From: Flavobacterium hydrocarbonoxydans
GTDB lineage: Bacteria; Bacteroidota; Bacteroidia; Flavobacteriales; Flavobacteriaceae
NCBI RefSeq assembly: GCF_009789235.1
Contig: NZ_WSTB01000006.1
Location: forward strand, 186,001 to 250,000
DNA: 64,000 nucleotides
Direction: 5' to 3'
Position numbers and translations under genes: made by a program. The notes below the pieces were generated by a model. It was not told the origin of the DNA and did not search any database. It saw nothing but the letters and a program-made list of their open reading frames with translations. This document shows positions 41,348 to 51,961 of the stretch, in pieces (positions within the stretch are counted from its first letter, which is position 1; every line of letters starts with the position of its first letter).

Positions 41348-42793
41348 ATGGAAAAGATTATTGAAGAAAGCAAACAAGGCGAAAGTCTCGTTTTGGAAAA
41401 TAAACCTGAGAATACTAAAAAACTTTTTATTGAAAGTTACGGCTGTGCGATGAACTTTTCGGACAGTGAAATCGTAGCTTCGATTTTATCTATAAACGGA
41501 TACAACACTACACAAACCCTTGAAGATGCTGACTTAGTTCTAGTAAATACCTGCTCGATTCGGGACAAGGCTGAACAAACTATTCGTAAACGTCTGGAGA
41601 AATATAATGCGGTGAAACGTATTAACCCAAAGATGAAAGTAGGCGTTCTGGGCTGTATGGCCGAGCGTTTGAAAAGTCAGTTTTTGGAAGAAGAAAAAAT
41701 TGTTGACCTTGTGGTTGGGCCTGATGCTTACAAAGATTTACCGAATTTATTGGCGGAAGTTGAAGAAGGCCGCGACGCCATCAATGTCATTTTATCGAAA
41801 GAGGAAACGTACGGAGATATTTCGCCTGTTCGTTTGATGAGTAACGGAATTACAGCTTTGGTTTCGATCACGCGTGGATGCGATAATATGTGTACTTTTT
41901 GCGTGGTTCCTTTTACACGTGGGCGTGAACGTAGCCGTGAACCACAAAGTATTATGGGCGAAATTCAGGATTTGTGGGACAAAGGTTTTAAGGAAATTAC
42001 TCTTTTAGGTCAGAACGTTGACAGTTACCTTTGGTACGGCGGCGGTTTGAAAAAAGATTTCGAAAACGCTTCTGAAATGCAAAAAGCAACTGCTGTTGAT
42101 TTTGATCAATTGCTTGAAATGGTTGCTGTTGGTTTTCCTAAAATGCGTATTCGTTTTTCGACTTCTAATCCGCAGGATATGCACGAAAGTGTTTTGCATG
42201 TTATTGCGAAACATCCTAATATTTGCAAACACATTCACTTACCTGTTCAGTCTGGAAGCAATAGAATTCTAAAAGAAATGAATCGTTTGCACACTCGCGA
42301 AGAATACATGACTTTGATTGATAAAATCAGAACGATTATTCCGAATGCGTCGATTTCGCAAGATATGATTGCTGGTTTCCCAACCGAAACCGAACAAGAT
42401 CACCAGGACACGATGAGTTTGATGGAATATGTAAAATATAATTTTGGTTATATGTATTCGTATTCTGAACGTCCGGGAACTTTGGCCGGAAGAAAAATGG
42501 AAGATGATGTTCCAGAAGAAACCAAAGCCAGAAGATTGCAGGAAATTGTCGATTTGCAGCAAAAACACGCCTGGTTCCGCAGTGAAGAATTTGTTGGACA
42601 AGTTGTGGAAGTTTTGGTTGAAAAAGTTTCTAAAAAGTCAAAAGAAGAATTCTCAGGAAGAAACTCGCAAAGTATCACGGTTGTTTTTCCAAAGGAAAAC
42701 TATAAAATTGGGGATTTCGTAAATGTAAAAATTACAAGCTGTACGAGCGGAACTTTGAAAGGGGAAGCTGTTGGTTATTCTGAAATGAATTAA
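41348..42793 (+). CDS. miaB: tRNA-2-methylthio-N6-dimethylallyladenosine synthase MiaB
   Basis: A 481-residue radical SAM methylthiotransferase. The N-terminal UPF0004 cluster cysteines C33, C69 and C103 and the radical SAM set RGCDNMCTFCVV (C178, C182, C185) are intact. A TRAM domain closes the C-terminus. It adds a 2-methylthio group to i6A37 of tRNAs reading UNN codons. The gene is monocistronic behind its own promoter. Length (usual 440-480) and motifs agree with MiaB rather than MtaB or RimO (MiaB-type YGCAMNFSDSE at the start). Confidence 0.97.
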   Translation: MEKIIEESKQGESLVLENKPENTKKLFIESYGCAMNFSDSEIVASILSINGYNTTQTLEDADLVLVNTCSIRDKAEQTIRKRLEKYNAVKRINPKMKVGVLGCMAERLKSQFLEEEKIVDLVVGPDAYKDLPNLLAEVEEGRDAINVILSKEETYGDISPVRLMSNGITALVSITRGCDNMCTFCVVPFTRGRERSREPQSIMGEIQDLWDKGFKEITLLGQNVDSYLWYGGGLKKDFENASEMQKATAVDFDQLLEMVAVGFPKMRIRFSTSNPQDMHESVLHVIAKHPNICKHIHLPVQSGSNRILKEMNRLHTREEYMTLIDKIRTIIPNASISQDMIAGFPTETEQDHQDTMSLMEYVKYNFGYMYSYSERPGTLAGRKMEDDVPEETKARRLQEIVDLQQKHAWFRSEEFVGQVVEVLVEKVSKKSKEEFSGRNSQSITVVFPKENYKIGDFVNVKITSCTSGTLKGEAVGYSEMN

Positions 42794-42798
42794 ATTTT

Positions 42799-42832
42799 TA
42801 ACCGCAAATTTCACAAATTTTCACAAATTAAT
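42799..42832 (+). repeat. Left flanking inverted repeat of the GxxExxY gene
   Basis: AACCGCAAATTTCACAAATT followed by TTCACAAATTAAT. Its reverse-complement-like partner lies at 43228-43259, on the far side of the gene. Confidence 0.6.
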
Positions 42833-42834
42833 AT

Positions 42835-43224
42835 ATGCCTAACGAAAACGAATATTATTATAAGAAGCATGAAAATTACGAGATTGTAGGTATATGTATG
42901 GAAGTACATAGACTATTAGGTCCGGGTTTACTCGAAATTGTTTATAAAGACGCATTAGAAATTGAATTTAAAAATCATAATATTCCTTATCAACGAGAAA
43001 AAGAGTTTTCAATTGAATACAAAGGAGTCATTTTGCCTCATAAATTTTATGCTGATTTCATAGTTTATGAGGATATAATTTTAGAGGTAAAATCTGTAAA
43101 GGAAATTTGCAATGATCATCTAGCTCAAACATTAAATTATATGAAACTTGCAGATACTCCAGTTGGAATAATTGCAAACTTTCAAAACAAATCATTAGTA
43201 CATAAACGATTGATAAATTCTTAA
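42835..43224 (+). CDS. GxxExxY family protein
   Basis: A 129-residue protein. The family motif is G31-L-L-E34-I-V-Y37, and a PD-(D/E)xK nuclease-like core is visible (D74 in YADFIVYED, then E84-V-K86 in ILEVKSV). GxxExxY proteins are widespread, often single, and of unknown function; their fold suggests a nuclease-like role. Here the gene sits between inverted copies of a dispersed repeat with the words AAATTTCACAAATT, so it was probably inserted as a small module between miaB and the sigma-54 activator gene. Confidence 0.9.
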   Translation: MPNENEYYYKKHENYEIVGICMEVHRLLGPGLLEIVYKDALEIEFKNHNIPYQREKEFSIEYKGVILPHKFYADFIVYEDIILEVKSVKEICNDHLAQTLNYMKLADTPVGIIANFQNKSLVHKRLINS

Positions 43225-43227
43225 AAT

Positions 43228-43259
43228 GAATTTGCGATAATTTGTGTAATTTGTGGTGA
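43228..43259 (-). repeat. Right flanking inverted repeat of the GxxExxY gene
   Basis: GAATTTGCGATAATTTGTG then TAATTTGTGGTG is the approximate reverse complement of 42799-42832. Together they bracket the gene exactly. The stretch 43299-43330 carries CCTGAAA and CTTGAAAC words as at 26769. Confidence 0.6.
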
Positions 43260-43340
43260 AAAAATATCACTGTTTCAACCATCAGTTTCAATGAGAAGCC
43301 TGAAACCTGAAACAAATAAAAACTTGAAACAAAATTTTAA

Positions 43341-44600
43341 ATGGAAACAGTTCAAGCAATAAAACAACGATTTGAGATTATTGGGAATGATCCGAAACTC
43401 AATCGCGCTATTGAAAAAGCCATTCAGGTTGCTCCTACTGATATTTCGGTAATGGTAACAGGGGAAAGTGGTGTTGGTAAAGAGAATATTCCTAGAATTA
43501 TACATTCGCTTTCGCATAGAAAACACGGAAAATATATTGCTGTAAACTGCGGAGCCATTCCGGAAGGAACAATCGATAGTGAACTTTTTGGTCACGAAAA
43601 AGGCGCTTTTACAGGTGCAACAAGTACGCGTGAAGGATACTTTGAAGTAGCTGATGGCGGAACTATATTCCTTGATGAAGTTGGTGAATTACCTTTGACA
43701 ACACAGGTTCGTTTGCTACGTGTACTTGAAAATGGCGAATTTATAAAAGTAGGTTCTTCACAAGTACAGAAAACCAATGTGAGAATTGTGGCTGCAACGA
43801 ATGTCAATTTATTCAATGCTATCGAGAAAGGAAAATTCCGTGAAGATTTGTATTATCGTCTGACTACTGTCGAAATTACATTGCCACCCTTACGCGAAAG
43901 AAACGAGGACATTCATTTATTGTTTAGAAAATTCGTAGCCGATTTTGCGCATAAGTATAAAATGCCCCCTTTGAAATTGGATGACAATGCGGTTCAGTTA
44001 TTACAAAAATTCAGATGGAACGGGAATATTCGTCAGTTGCGAAATGTAGCCGAACAAATTTCTGTTCTGGAAACCAACCGTGATATTTCATTGGCGACTT
44101 TACAGTCCTATTTACCTACCGAAGGTTCTAATTTACCTTCTGTAATTAGTGATAAAAAGAAAGACAGCGATTTTAGTACTGAAAGAGATATTTTGTACAA
44201 AGTGCTTTTTGATATGAAAAGTGATCTGAATGATTTGAAAAAACTGACTCTGGAATTGATGAAAAACGGGTCTTCGAAAGTGCAGGATATCAATCCAAAT
44301 TTGATTCAGAAAATATACGGTTCTCAACAAAATGACAGCGAAATAGATTTTGAAGAAGAACCAAGAACTGCTGTGATGACTCCTACTGTTCGCGAAGAAA
44401 ACTATCAGAACGAAGACGACAATAATTATCTTTTTGCTGAAACCATCGAAGAAGAAGAAATTTTGCGTTTGGAACAAAAAGAAATCGAAATGATCAAAAA
44501 ATCATTAGAAAAAAACAAAGGAAAACGAAAAGCTGCCGCTGATGAGTTAGGGATTTCTGAAAGAACTTTGTATCGAAAAATCAAACAATTCGATCTTTAA
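43341..44600 (+). CDS. Sigma-54-dependent transcriptional activator (no receiver domain)
   Basis: A 419-residue AAA+ activator. It starts almost directly with the ATPase domain: Walker A GESGVGKE (residues 41-48), GAFTGA loop for sigma-54 contact (88-93), Walker B FLDE (110-113), and a C-terminal Fis-type HTH (IKKSLEKNKGKRKAAADELGISERTLYRKIKQF). A disordered acidic stretch lies at about 325-385. No REC, GAF or PAS sensor is present, so activity must be set by another protein or by level. It lies directly upstream of lptE but with its own spacing (186 bases). Its targets are unknown; a degenerate -24/-12 site precedes groES. Confidence 0.93.
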   Translation: METVQAIKQRFEIIGNDPKLNRAIEKAIQVAPTDISVMVTGESGVGKENIPRIIHSLSHRKHGKYIAVNCGAIPEGTIDSELFGHEKGAFTGATSTREGYFEVADGGTIFLDEVGELPLTTQVRLLRVLENGEFIKVGSSQVQKTNVRIVAATNVNLFNAIEKGKFREDLYYRLTTVEITLPPLRERNEDIHLLFRKFVADFAHKYKMPPLKLDDNAVQLLQKFRWNGNIRQLRNVAEQISVLETNRDISLATLQSYLPTEGSNLPSVISDKKKDSDFSTERDILYKVLFDMKSDLNDLKKLTLELMKNGSSKVQDINPNLIQKIYGSQQNDSEIDFEEEPRTAVMTPTVREENYQNEDDNNYLFAETIEEEEILRLEQKEIEMIKKSLEKNKGKRKAAADELGISERTLYRKIKQFDL

Positions 44601-44611
44601 AAAGAAAAAAA

Positions 44612-44765
44612 ACAATATTAAAATCCCAAATTCCAACCTAAAAGCAAAATTTCAAAAAACAAATTCCAAATTTCAAATTTACTATCTTTGACCAACTTTT
44701 GAATTTTTATCCCAAACACTGAAATTGGAATTTGGAATTTAGAAGATTGGAATTTCACTAATTAT
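44612..44765 (+). repeat. Heptanucleotide-period tracts and candidate promoter of lptE
   Basis: 44621-44690 is built from 7-base words (ATCCCAA, ATTCCAA, TTCAAAA, TCCAAAT, TTCAAAT), and 44722-44757 from ATTGGAA/TTTGGAA/TTTAGAA words. Between them TATCTTTG (44693-44700) fits the -7 box and could start the lptE transcript. Confidence 0.6.
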
Positions 44766-44786
44766 TGGGATTTACTAAAACATTTT

Positions 44787-45290
44787 ATGAAAAAAATATA
44801 TTCTATACTAGCCATCATTTGTCTTTTCACCTTCAACAGTTGTTCTGTTTACAACTTTACCGGAGCCACACCTATTGATGCCAAAACGTTTCAGGTGAAC
44901 TTTTTTCAGAACAATGCTGATTTGATTGAACCGGGAATCGACAGAGAATTTACTTTGGCTTTGCAGGATTTGATTATGAATCAAACCAACCTGAACCTGG
45001 TAAGTAGTGGCGGTGATTTAGTTTATGAAGGCGAAATTACAGATTACCGAATTACGCCAATGACAGCTACTGCAGATCAGCAAGCTTCACAAAACCGTTT
45101 AACGATTCGTATTATGGTTCGTTTTTCGAATAAAAATAAAGAAACAGATGATTTTGAAAAAACATTTGAATTTTACCATGATTATCCAGCTCAGCAACAA
45201 CTAGTAGGATCCGTTTTAAACGAGGCAATAAAAGATATTTTTGATCGTATTACACAAGACATCTTTAATGATTCGTTAGCCAAATGGTAA
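44787..45290 (+). CDS. lptE: LPS assembly lipoprotein LptE
   Basis: A 167-residue lipoprotein of the LptE/RlpB family found in Bacteroidota. The lipobox is FNSC (Cys 19). After it come the family features SVYNFTGATP, the IEPGIDREFTLALQDLIMNQTNLNLV segment and the C-terminal amphipathic helix EAIKDIFDRITQDIFNDSLAKW. It works with LptD in placing LPS into the outer membrane. The downstream genes (45327, secG) follow at 36 and 3 bases, so one operon is probable. Confidence 0.9.
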   Translation: MKKIYSILAIICLFTFNSCSVYNFTGATPIDAKTFQVNFFQNNADLIEPGIDREFTLALQDLIMNQTNLNLVSSGGDLVYEGEITDYRITPMTATADQQASQNRLTIRIMVRFSNKNKETDDFEKTFEFYHDYPAQQQLVGSVLNEAIKDIFDRITQDIFNDSLAKW

Positions 45291-45326
45291 AAACAAATTG
45301 ATCTGATTACTTATTAAACAAAAACA

Positions 45327-46556
45327 ATGAACGTTACCACTTATACATACCTCATAAACCATCCAGACGCCATTACTGAGCAGCATACGGATGCGCTAGG
45401 CAATGTATTGAACGAATTTCCATACTTTCAGAGCGCAAGAGCATTACGGCTGAAGGGACTTCATAGCCTCAATAGTTTTAAGTATAATTATGCTTTAAAA
45501 GTTACGGCCGCACACACAACAGACCGTGCCGTTTTATTTGATTTTATTACATCTGAGAATTTTACTGCTATTCAAAATGAATACTATGATCAAAAACTAA
45601 AACACCTGCTTAATATTACGGTTTTAGATAGTGAAATTGTATCAGCAGAAACAATTAGAAAAACTGAAGACATACGAATTGATCCTCTTGAACAATCTTT
45701 ACTGACTTCTATTAAAGAAGCTACTACTGTTACTTTTGAAGAGCCAAGCTTTAGAGAACCAATATTTGTAGAAGTTACAAAGATAACCGAAGAACCTGAA
45801 GCTACATTAGAAGTTACTCCTGAAATTGCTCCGGAGCCTATCCAAACTATTACTACAACCACAACTGTTGATGAATCTGTAAAGGAAACTACTGAAGAAA
45901 CTACTCAAACGAGTCAGGAAGTCTTACCAGTTATAGAAGAAATTAATGAAACAATTGAAGAGCCGACTCTAATTGCTGAAGGATCAACTGTAGAAGAAAC
46001 ATCTTTAGAAGAAACATCTTTAGAGGAAATATCTTTAGAGGAAATATCCTCAGAAGAAACAACTTTTATAGCAGAAAAAGAAATAAAAGCAGCTGAAGAG
46101 CATTTGGAAATAGGGAAACCATTAGATTTTTCAGCAAACGAAAAACATTCCTTTCAGGAGTGGTTACAACTTGCTAAAACGGAGCCAATTGATCGCTCTG
46201 CCGAACCTGCTGAAGAATTAAAACCATCTAAAATTCAAATAGAAGAAGAAGTTCTTGATGAAGAGAAGAAAAAAAAAGCAGAGATAATAGATAAATTCAT
46301 CGAAACCAACCCTAAAATTTCTCCTATAAAATCGGGATCACCTACTGTAAATGTGCATTTTGACATCAATAAAGAAGAGAATTCTTATTTAATGACAGAG
46401 ACTTTGGCCAGAGTATATTTGGAACAAAAAAAATATACAAAAGCAATACAAGCATATGAAATATTAATTTTGAAATATCCAGAAAAAATTAGTTTCTTTG
46501 CAGACCGTATTTCAGATATAAAGATTTTACAACAAAATAACAATAACAATAATTAA
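45327..46556 (+). CDS. Acidic repeat protein with C-terminal TPR-like region
   Basis: A 409-residue protein with no signal. Residues 1-95 are helical and basic-neutral. About 120-330 is a very acidic, Glu/Thr-rich disordered linker, including a 15-base tandem repeat that encodes LEETS/LEEIS four times (DNA about 46000-46060). Residues about 355-402 form a TPR (ETLARVYLEQKKYTKAIQAYEILILKYPEK). Similar proteins sit between lptE and secG in other Flavobacteria as far as I recall. The spacing to secG is 3 bases. The function is unknown; a scaffold role is plausible. Confidence 0.8.
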   Translation: MNVTTYTYLINHPDAITEQHTDALGNVLNEFPYFQSARALRLKGLHSLNSFKYNYALKVTAAHTTDRAVLFDFITSENFTAIQNEYYDQKLKHLLNITVLDSEIVSAETIRKTEDIRIDPLEQSLLTSIKEATTVTFEEPSFREPIFVEVTKITEEPEATLEVTPEIAPEPIQTITTTTTVDESVKETTEETTQTSQEVLPVIEEINETIEEPTLIAEGSTVEETSLEETSLEEISLEEISSEETTFIAEKEIKAAEEHLEIGKPLDFSANEKHSFQEWLQLAKTEPIDRSAEPAEELKPSKIQIEEEVLDEEKKKKAEIIDKFIETNPKISPIKSGSPTVNVHFDINKEENSYLMTETLARVYLEQKKYTKAIQAYEILILKYPEKISFFADRISDIKILQQNNNNNN

Positions 46557-46559
46557 GCA

Positions 46560-46901
46560 ATGAGCACATTTTCAATTTTTTTAGTTTTAATCACAATAGT
46601 TTGTTTTCTATTGATCGTAGTAATCATGGTTCAAAACCCTAAAGGAGGAGGATTATCTTCTACTATAAGCGGAACACAAATGTTAGGTGGCGTACAAAAA
46701 ACAACAGACTTTTTAGATAAAAGTACCTGGACTTTAGCTACTATTTTGATCTCTTTGATTTTGCTTTCAAGCTTAAGCTTTACAGGATCATTAAGTGATA
46801 CTGACTCTAAAATTATTGAAAAAACTGAAGCTCCTGCTGCTAATACACCAGCTGCTCCAGTACAACAAGCACCTGCTCAGTCAGCTCCTGCAGCTAAATA
46901 A
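46560..46901 (+). CDS. secG: Preprotein translocase subunit SecG
   Basis: A 113-residue inner-membrane protein with two membrane segments (about 4-24 and 54-74) and the conserved SecG loop MVQNPKGGGLSSTISG between them. The Ala/Pro/Gln-rich C-terminal tail (APAANTPAAPVQQAPAQS) is typical for this phylum. SecG helps SecYE in protein export. It is the last gene of the lptE operon and ends in a clear terminator. Confidence 0.96.
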   Translation: MSTFSIFLVLITIVCFLLIVVIMVQNPKGGGLSSTISGTQMLGGVQKTTDFLDKSTWTLATILISLILLSSLSFTGSLSDTDSKIIEKTEAPAANTPAAPVQQAPAQSAPAAK

Positions 46902-46920
46902 TTTTTTAGATATAAAATGG

Positions 46921-46955
46921 AAATGCCAGCCTGTCAAAGCTGGCATTTTTTTTAG
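46921..46955 (+). terminator. Terminator after secG
   Basis: AAATGCCAGC (46921-46930) pairs with GCTGGCATTT (46939-46948), followed by TTTTT. Confidence 0.88.
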
Positions 46956-46989
46956 GAAAAAATGTCAGTTTTGGCGCTATTTTAGAGGA

Positions 46990-47004
46990 TGGCACAATTT
47001 CTGA
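46990..47004 (+). promoter_or_regulatory. Degenerate sigma-54-like site upstream of groES
   Basis: TGGCACAATTTCTGA has the -24 element TGGCAC and correct spacing, but the -12 dinucleotide is GA rather than GC. A GTTTTGGCGC phrase lies 16 bases earlier. It is weak evidence only; no CIRCE element is seen. Confidence 0.25.
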
Positions 47005-47051
47005 AAGTTCTATGAACATTAAAAAAAGTATAACTATATAATAATAAAATC

Positions 47052-47327
47052 ATGAGTTTAAACATTAAACCGCTTTCAGACCGCGTACTTATTGAGCCTG
47101 TTGCTGCTGAAACCAAAACTGCGTCAGGAATTTTTATTCCGGATACTGCCAAAGAAAAACCTCAAAAAGGAACTGTTGTTGCAGTAGGAAACGGAACAAA
47201 AGACCACACTATGACCGTAAAAGTTGGGGATACTGTACTTTATGGTAAATATGCTGGTACCGAATTAAAGCATGAAGGAACAGATTATTTGATTATGCGT
47301 GAGGATGATATTCTTGCAATAATCTAA
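47052..47327 (+). CDS. groES: Co-chaperonin GroES
   Basis: A 91-residue protein with the family pattern: [42 protein letters not shown], the mobile loop, and [20 protein letters not shown] at the end. It caps the GroEL ring in ATP-driven folding. It precedes groEL by 78 bases in the conserved order. The usual CIRCE operator is absent, as in most Bacteroidota. Confidence 0.98.
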   Translation: MSLNIKPLSDRVLIEPVAAETKTASGIFIPDTAKEKPQKGTVVAVGNGTKDHTMTVKVGDTVLYGKYAGTELKHEGTDYLIMREDDILAII

Positions 47328-47384
47328 AAAAGTATTAAGATCTGAGTATTAAGAATTAAGTACACAGTAACTTGAAACAAATAA

Positions 47385-49034
<1,650 letters not shown>

Positions 49035-49060
49035 TCGTTTCCCTTTGTTAAAACTTAAAG

Positions 49061-49096
49061 CGCCAAATAGCAAAATTGCTGTTTGGCGTTTTTTTT
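49061..49096 (+). terminator. Terminator after groEL
   Basis: CGCCAAATAGC (49061-49071) pairs with GCTGTTTGGCG (49078-49088) and a long T-run follows. Confidence 0.88.
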
Positions 49097-49205
49097 ATTA
49101 AAAAAACCACAATTATCTCAACTTAAACTAATTGGGCAATAAAATATTCTTTAACTTTAATAAATATTCCAAAGCTATTTTGATTCATTTATTAAATATC
49201 ATACG

Positions 49206-50909
49206 ATGAAAAAATTATTTCCTCTAATGCTTTTACTCGCTTTTATAAGTTGTAAAAAAGAAGTTCTCAATCCTGCTGACACTATTTATTTTGGAGGTGA
49301 TATTCTAACCATGGAAGGCGAAAAACCTATTTATGCAGAAGCGGTAGCGGTAAAAAAAGGTAAAATAATTTTTGTTGGAAAAAAGGCAGAAGCAGAAAAA
49401 TTTGATGGCAATGAAACCAAGATGATTGATTTGCAGGGCAAAACTTTACTTCCCGGTTTTATTGATGCTCACGGTCATGTTTGGAATGCAGGTTTTCAGG
49501 CCGTATCGGCCAATTTATTACCTGCGCCAGACGGAACAGCAAATGATATTCCGACCATTATTTCTTTATTGAATGAATGGAAAACAAAAAACCCAAAAGC
49601 AGTTGGAAAATACGGCTGGATAATTGGTTTCGGATATGATGATGCTCAATTAAAAGAAAAATTACCTCCTACTGCTGACGACCTGGATAAAGTATCTTCT
49701 ACAGTTCCCGTTTTGATTATTCATCAATCAGGACATTTAGCCGTAATGAATCACAAAGCACTGGAATTAGCAGGTTATTCTGCCGCAACAAAAGATCCTG
49801 CGGGTGGCGTTATCCGAAGAAAAGAAAACTCTCAGGAACCTAATGGTGTTTTAGAAGAAATGGCGATGTTTATTCCGTTATTCAAAATGATGGGAACGCT
49901 TGATACCCTTGCTAATGAGAAAATAGCCGAAGCAGGTATTGCCGCTTATACTAAATTTGGATTTACAACTGCACAAGAAGGCAGAGCCAGCAGTGACGCC
50001 TGCAACACCTGGTCGAAATTAGCCAACGAAGGTAAACTTTCGATAGACATAGCTGCTTATCCAGATATCCAGACTCAAATGGAATATCTTAAAGCTCATG
50101 GTGTACAAAAAAACTATACCAATCATTTTAGAATTGCTGGTGTAAAACTGTCTCTCGATGGTTCTCCGCAAGGTAAAACTGCATGGCTTACACAACCTTA
50201 TAAAGTACCTCCTCCCGGAAAACCTAATACTTATTTAGGCTATCCTGCATTTCCTAAAGAAAGTGATGCTATTGCATTAGTAGATTCGGCGTATGCTAAT
50301 AATTATCAAATTTTAGCACATTGCAATGGTGATGCCGCAGTTGACGAATACCTTACTGCAATAGAACATGCTGAAAAACTTTACGGAAGAAAAGACCGAA
50401 GACCTGTTGCCATACATGCGCAAACAGCCCGATTTGATCAATTAGATAAAATGAAAACATTAGGAATTATGCCTTCTTTTTTCGGAATGCATACTTATTA
50501 TTGGGGCGACTGGCACAGAGATGAAATATTAGGCAAAGAAAGAGCCTATCGCATTTCGCCGGCAGCTACAGCTCTAAAAAAAGGAATGATTTTTACGCAA
50601 CATCATGATGCTCCGGTTGCATTGCCCAATAGTATTATGATATTATATTCGGTGGTGAACAGAATTAGCAGATCAGGTGATGTAATTGGTCCTGAAGAAA
50701 GAATTAGTACTTATGATGCTTTACGCTCGATAACTACCTGGGCTGCATATCAGTATTTTGAAGAAAACTCAAAAGGCTCCATAAAAACAGAAAAATTAGC
50801 CGATTTTGTTATTCTGGATAAAAACCCTTTAAAAGTAGCTTCAGAAAAAATTATCGACATACAGGTTTTAGAAACTATAAAAGAAGGAAAATCGATTTAT
50901 AAAAAATAG
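49206..50909 (+). CDS. Amidohydrolase family lipoprotein (YtcJ-like)
   Basis: A 567-residue lipoprotein (lipobox FISC, Cys 16). It belongs to the amidohydrolase_3 group: metal ligands in FIDAHGHVW (H89, H91), a further His in the barrel (ILAHCNGDAAV), HAQTARFDQLDKM and QHHDAPV. Composite beta-sandwich parts lie at the N- and C-terminus (ADFVILDKNPL). YtcJ-like enzymes hydrolyse amide or lactone bonds of unknown physiological substrates. The gene is monocistronic between terminators. Confidence 0.92.
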   Translation: MKKLFPLMLLLAFISCKKEVLNPADTIYFGGDILTMEGEKPIYAEAVAVKKGKIIFVGKKAEAEKFDGNETKMIDLQGKTLLPGFIDAHGHVWNAGFQAVSANLLPAPDGTANDIPTIISLLNEWKTKNPKAVGKYGWIIGFGYDDAQLKEKLPPTADDLDKVSSTVPVLIIHQSGHLAVMNHKALELAGYSAATKDPAGGVIRRKENSQEPNGVLEEMAMFIPLFKMMGTLDTLANEKIAEAGIAAYTKFGFTTAQEGRASSDACNTWSKLANEGKLSIDIAAYPDIQTQMEYLKAHGVQKNYTNHFRIAGVKLSLDGSPQGKTAWLTQPYKVPPPGKPNTYLGYPAFPKESDAIALVDSAYANNYQILAHCNGDAAVDEYLTAIEHAEKLYGRKDRRPVAIHAQTARFDQLDKMKTLGIMPSFFGMHTYYWGDWHRDEILGKERAYRISPAATALKKGMIFTQHHDAPVALPNSIMILYSVVNRISRSGDVIGPEERISTYDALRSITTWAAYQYFEENSKGSIKTEKLADFVILDKNPLKVASEKIIDIQVLETIKEGKSIYKK

Positions 50910-50924
50910 CTTTTTTCCATTCTT

Positions 50925-50966
50925 AATACTATAAAAGTGGGGCATTGACTCCACTTTTATAGTATT
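50925..50966. terminator. Bidirectional terminator
   Basis: AATACTATAAAAGTGG pairs perfectly with CCACTTTTATAGTATT (16 base pairs, 10-base loop). It separates the amidohydrolase gene from the convergent DUF4494 gene. Confidence 0.85.
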
Positions 50967-50977
50967 AAAATGATAAA

Positions 50978-51523
50978 TTATTCGGTTTCAACTTCTAAAA
51001 AATCTTCTACCGTTTCACCTGCTACTGTTAACTCAGGCTTAGAAGCTTTAAGAGCATTGAATCTTTCCAATTGTTCCATTTCTCCTTCTTCTCCGCTAAA
51101 ATATGGGAAAACATCCATAATTGGAGACTCTGAAATAGCCGGAATAGTATAATCACCCATGGTGTTTTTCATTATCGTAATGGTATTATCATACGCTTCT
51201 TTTACATCATTGGCCTGTACTAAAATATACATATTCGATTTGCGTTCTTTCCCGCTTTCTTCGTCATAAGCTAATAATGAAACTTTCGATTTAAACCAGC
51301 GATCAGCATTTTCAAAAGGATGAATTTCAGCATAATTGGCTACTTTTATGTTGGTGATTTTGAATTCTTCACTAATATAAGCTGCCATTTCTTCATTAAT
51401 TCTGCTTTCGGCTTCTGTGTACGATAAGGCATCTACCAGATAAGGTTCTGTAGTTACTTTTTGCGATCCCGTTTCATCTGTTTTTCTATATTTTACTTTG
51501 CATTCGTACCAAATTGTGCTCAT
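50978..51523 (-). CDS. DUF4494 family protein
   Basis: A 181-residue cytosolic protein. The start MSTIWYECKVKYRKTDETG and the middle WFKSKVSLLAYDEESGKERKSNMYILVQANDVKEAYDN are typical for DUF4494, a family confined to Bacteroidota and without known function. The C-terminal 25 residues are acidic. It is alone, convergent with the amidohydrolase gene, and borders the repeat island on its 5' side. Confidence 0.9.
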   Translation of the reverse strand: MSTIWYECKVKYRKTDETGSQKVTTEPYLVDALSYTEAESRINEEMAAYISEEFKITNIKVANYAEIHPFENADRWFKSKVSLLAYDEESGKERKSNMYILVQANDVKEAYDNTITIMKNTMGDYTIPAISESPIMDVFPYFSGEEGEMEQLERFNALKASKPELTVAGETVEDFLEVETE

Positions 51524-51705
51524 CTGTATTTTTTTTAGGATGGCAAAGATAAATGTAAAAAGAAAAAAGAAGCGTAAATCACAAAATAGATATTCACAAT
51601 TTTGAATAAATTTTGCCTTTATTATTTTCTAACCTTTTATGGGTTATTTATGAAATAGATTCTATTTGCAATTTTGAAACTATTCGAAAATTATGAAAAC
51701 CTGTC

Positions 51706-51855
51706 CCCCTAGCCCAGTCCCGATAGCTATCGGGAGTAACGGCATCCTTTTGTGGCGGGGTTCGACACAAAAGATAGAGTGGATAGCTGGAATAGCTACT
51801 AATTAAAAATGGACAAAAGAAAGATTTTCCTTTGTCCATTTTGTGACACTTACGG
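51706..51855 (+). repeat. Structured dispersed repeat with terminator (copy 4)
   Basis: CCCTAGCCCAGTCCCGATAG...CTTTTGTG/CACAAAAG...GGATAGCTGGAATAGCT, followed by AAATGGACAAA/TTTGTCCATTT. The whole 150 bases is nearly identical to 59083-59225. After the hairpin comes ACGGTACAAAATCCGAAC, related to the tail at 59222 and 60670. Confidence 0.75.
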
Positions 51856-51961
51856 TACAAAATCCGAACTAGTTATTAGAAGATGTAAAAACTCTGAAAG
51901 CTCTTTGACATTCTAATTCGAAGCTGATTTTACAGATCTTTAGAGTTGCGTTCCAGGAAGA

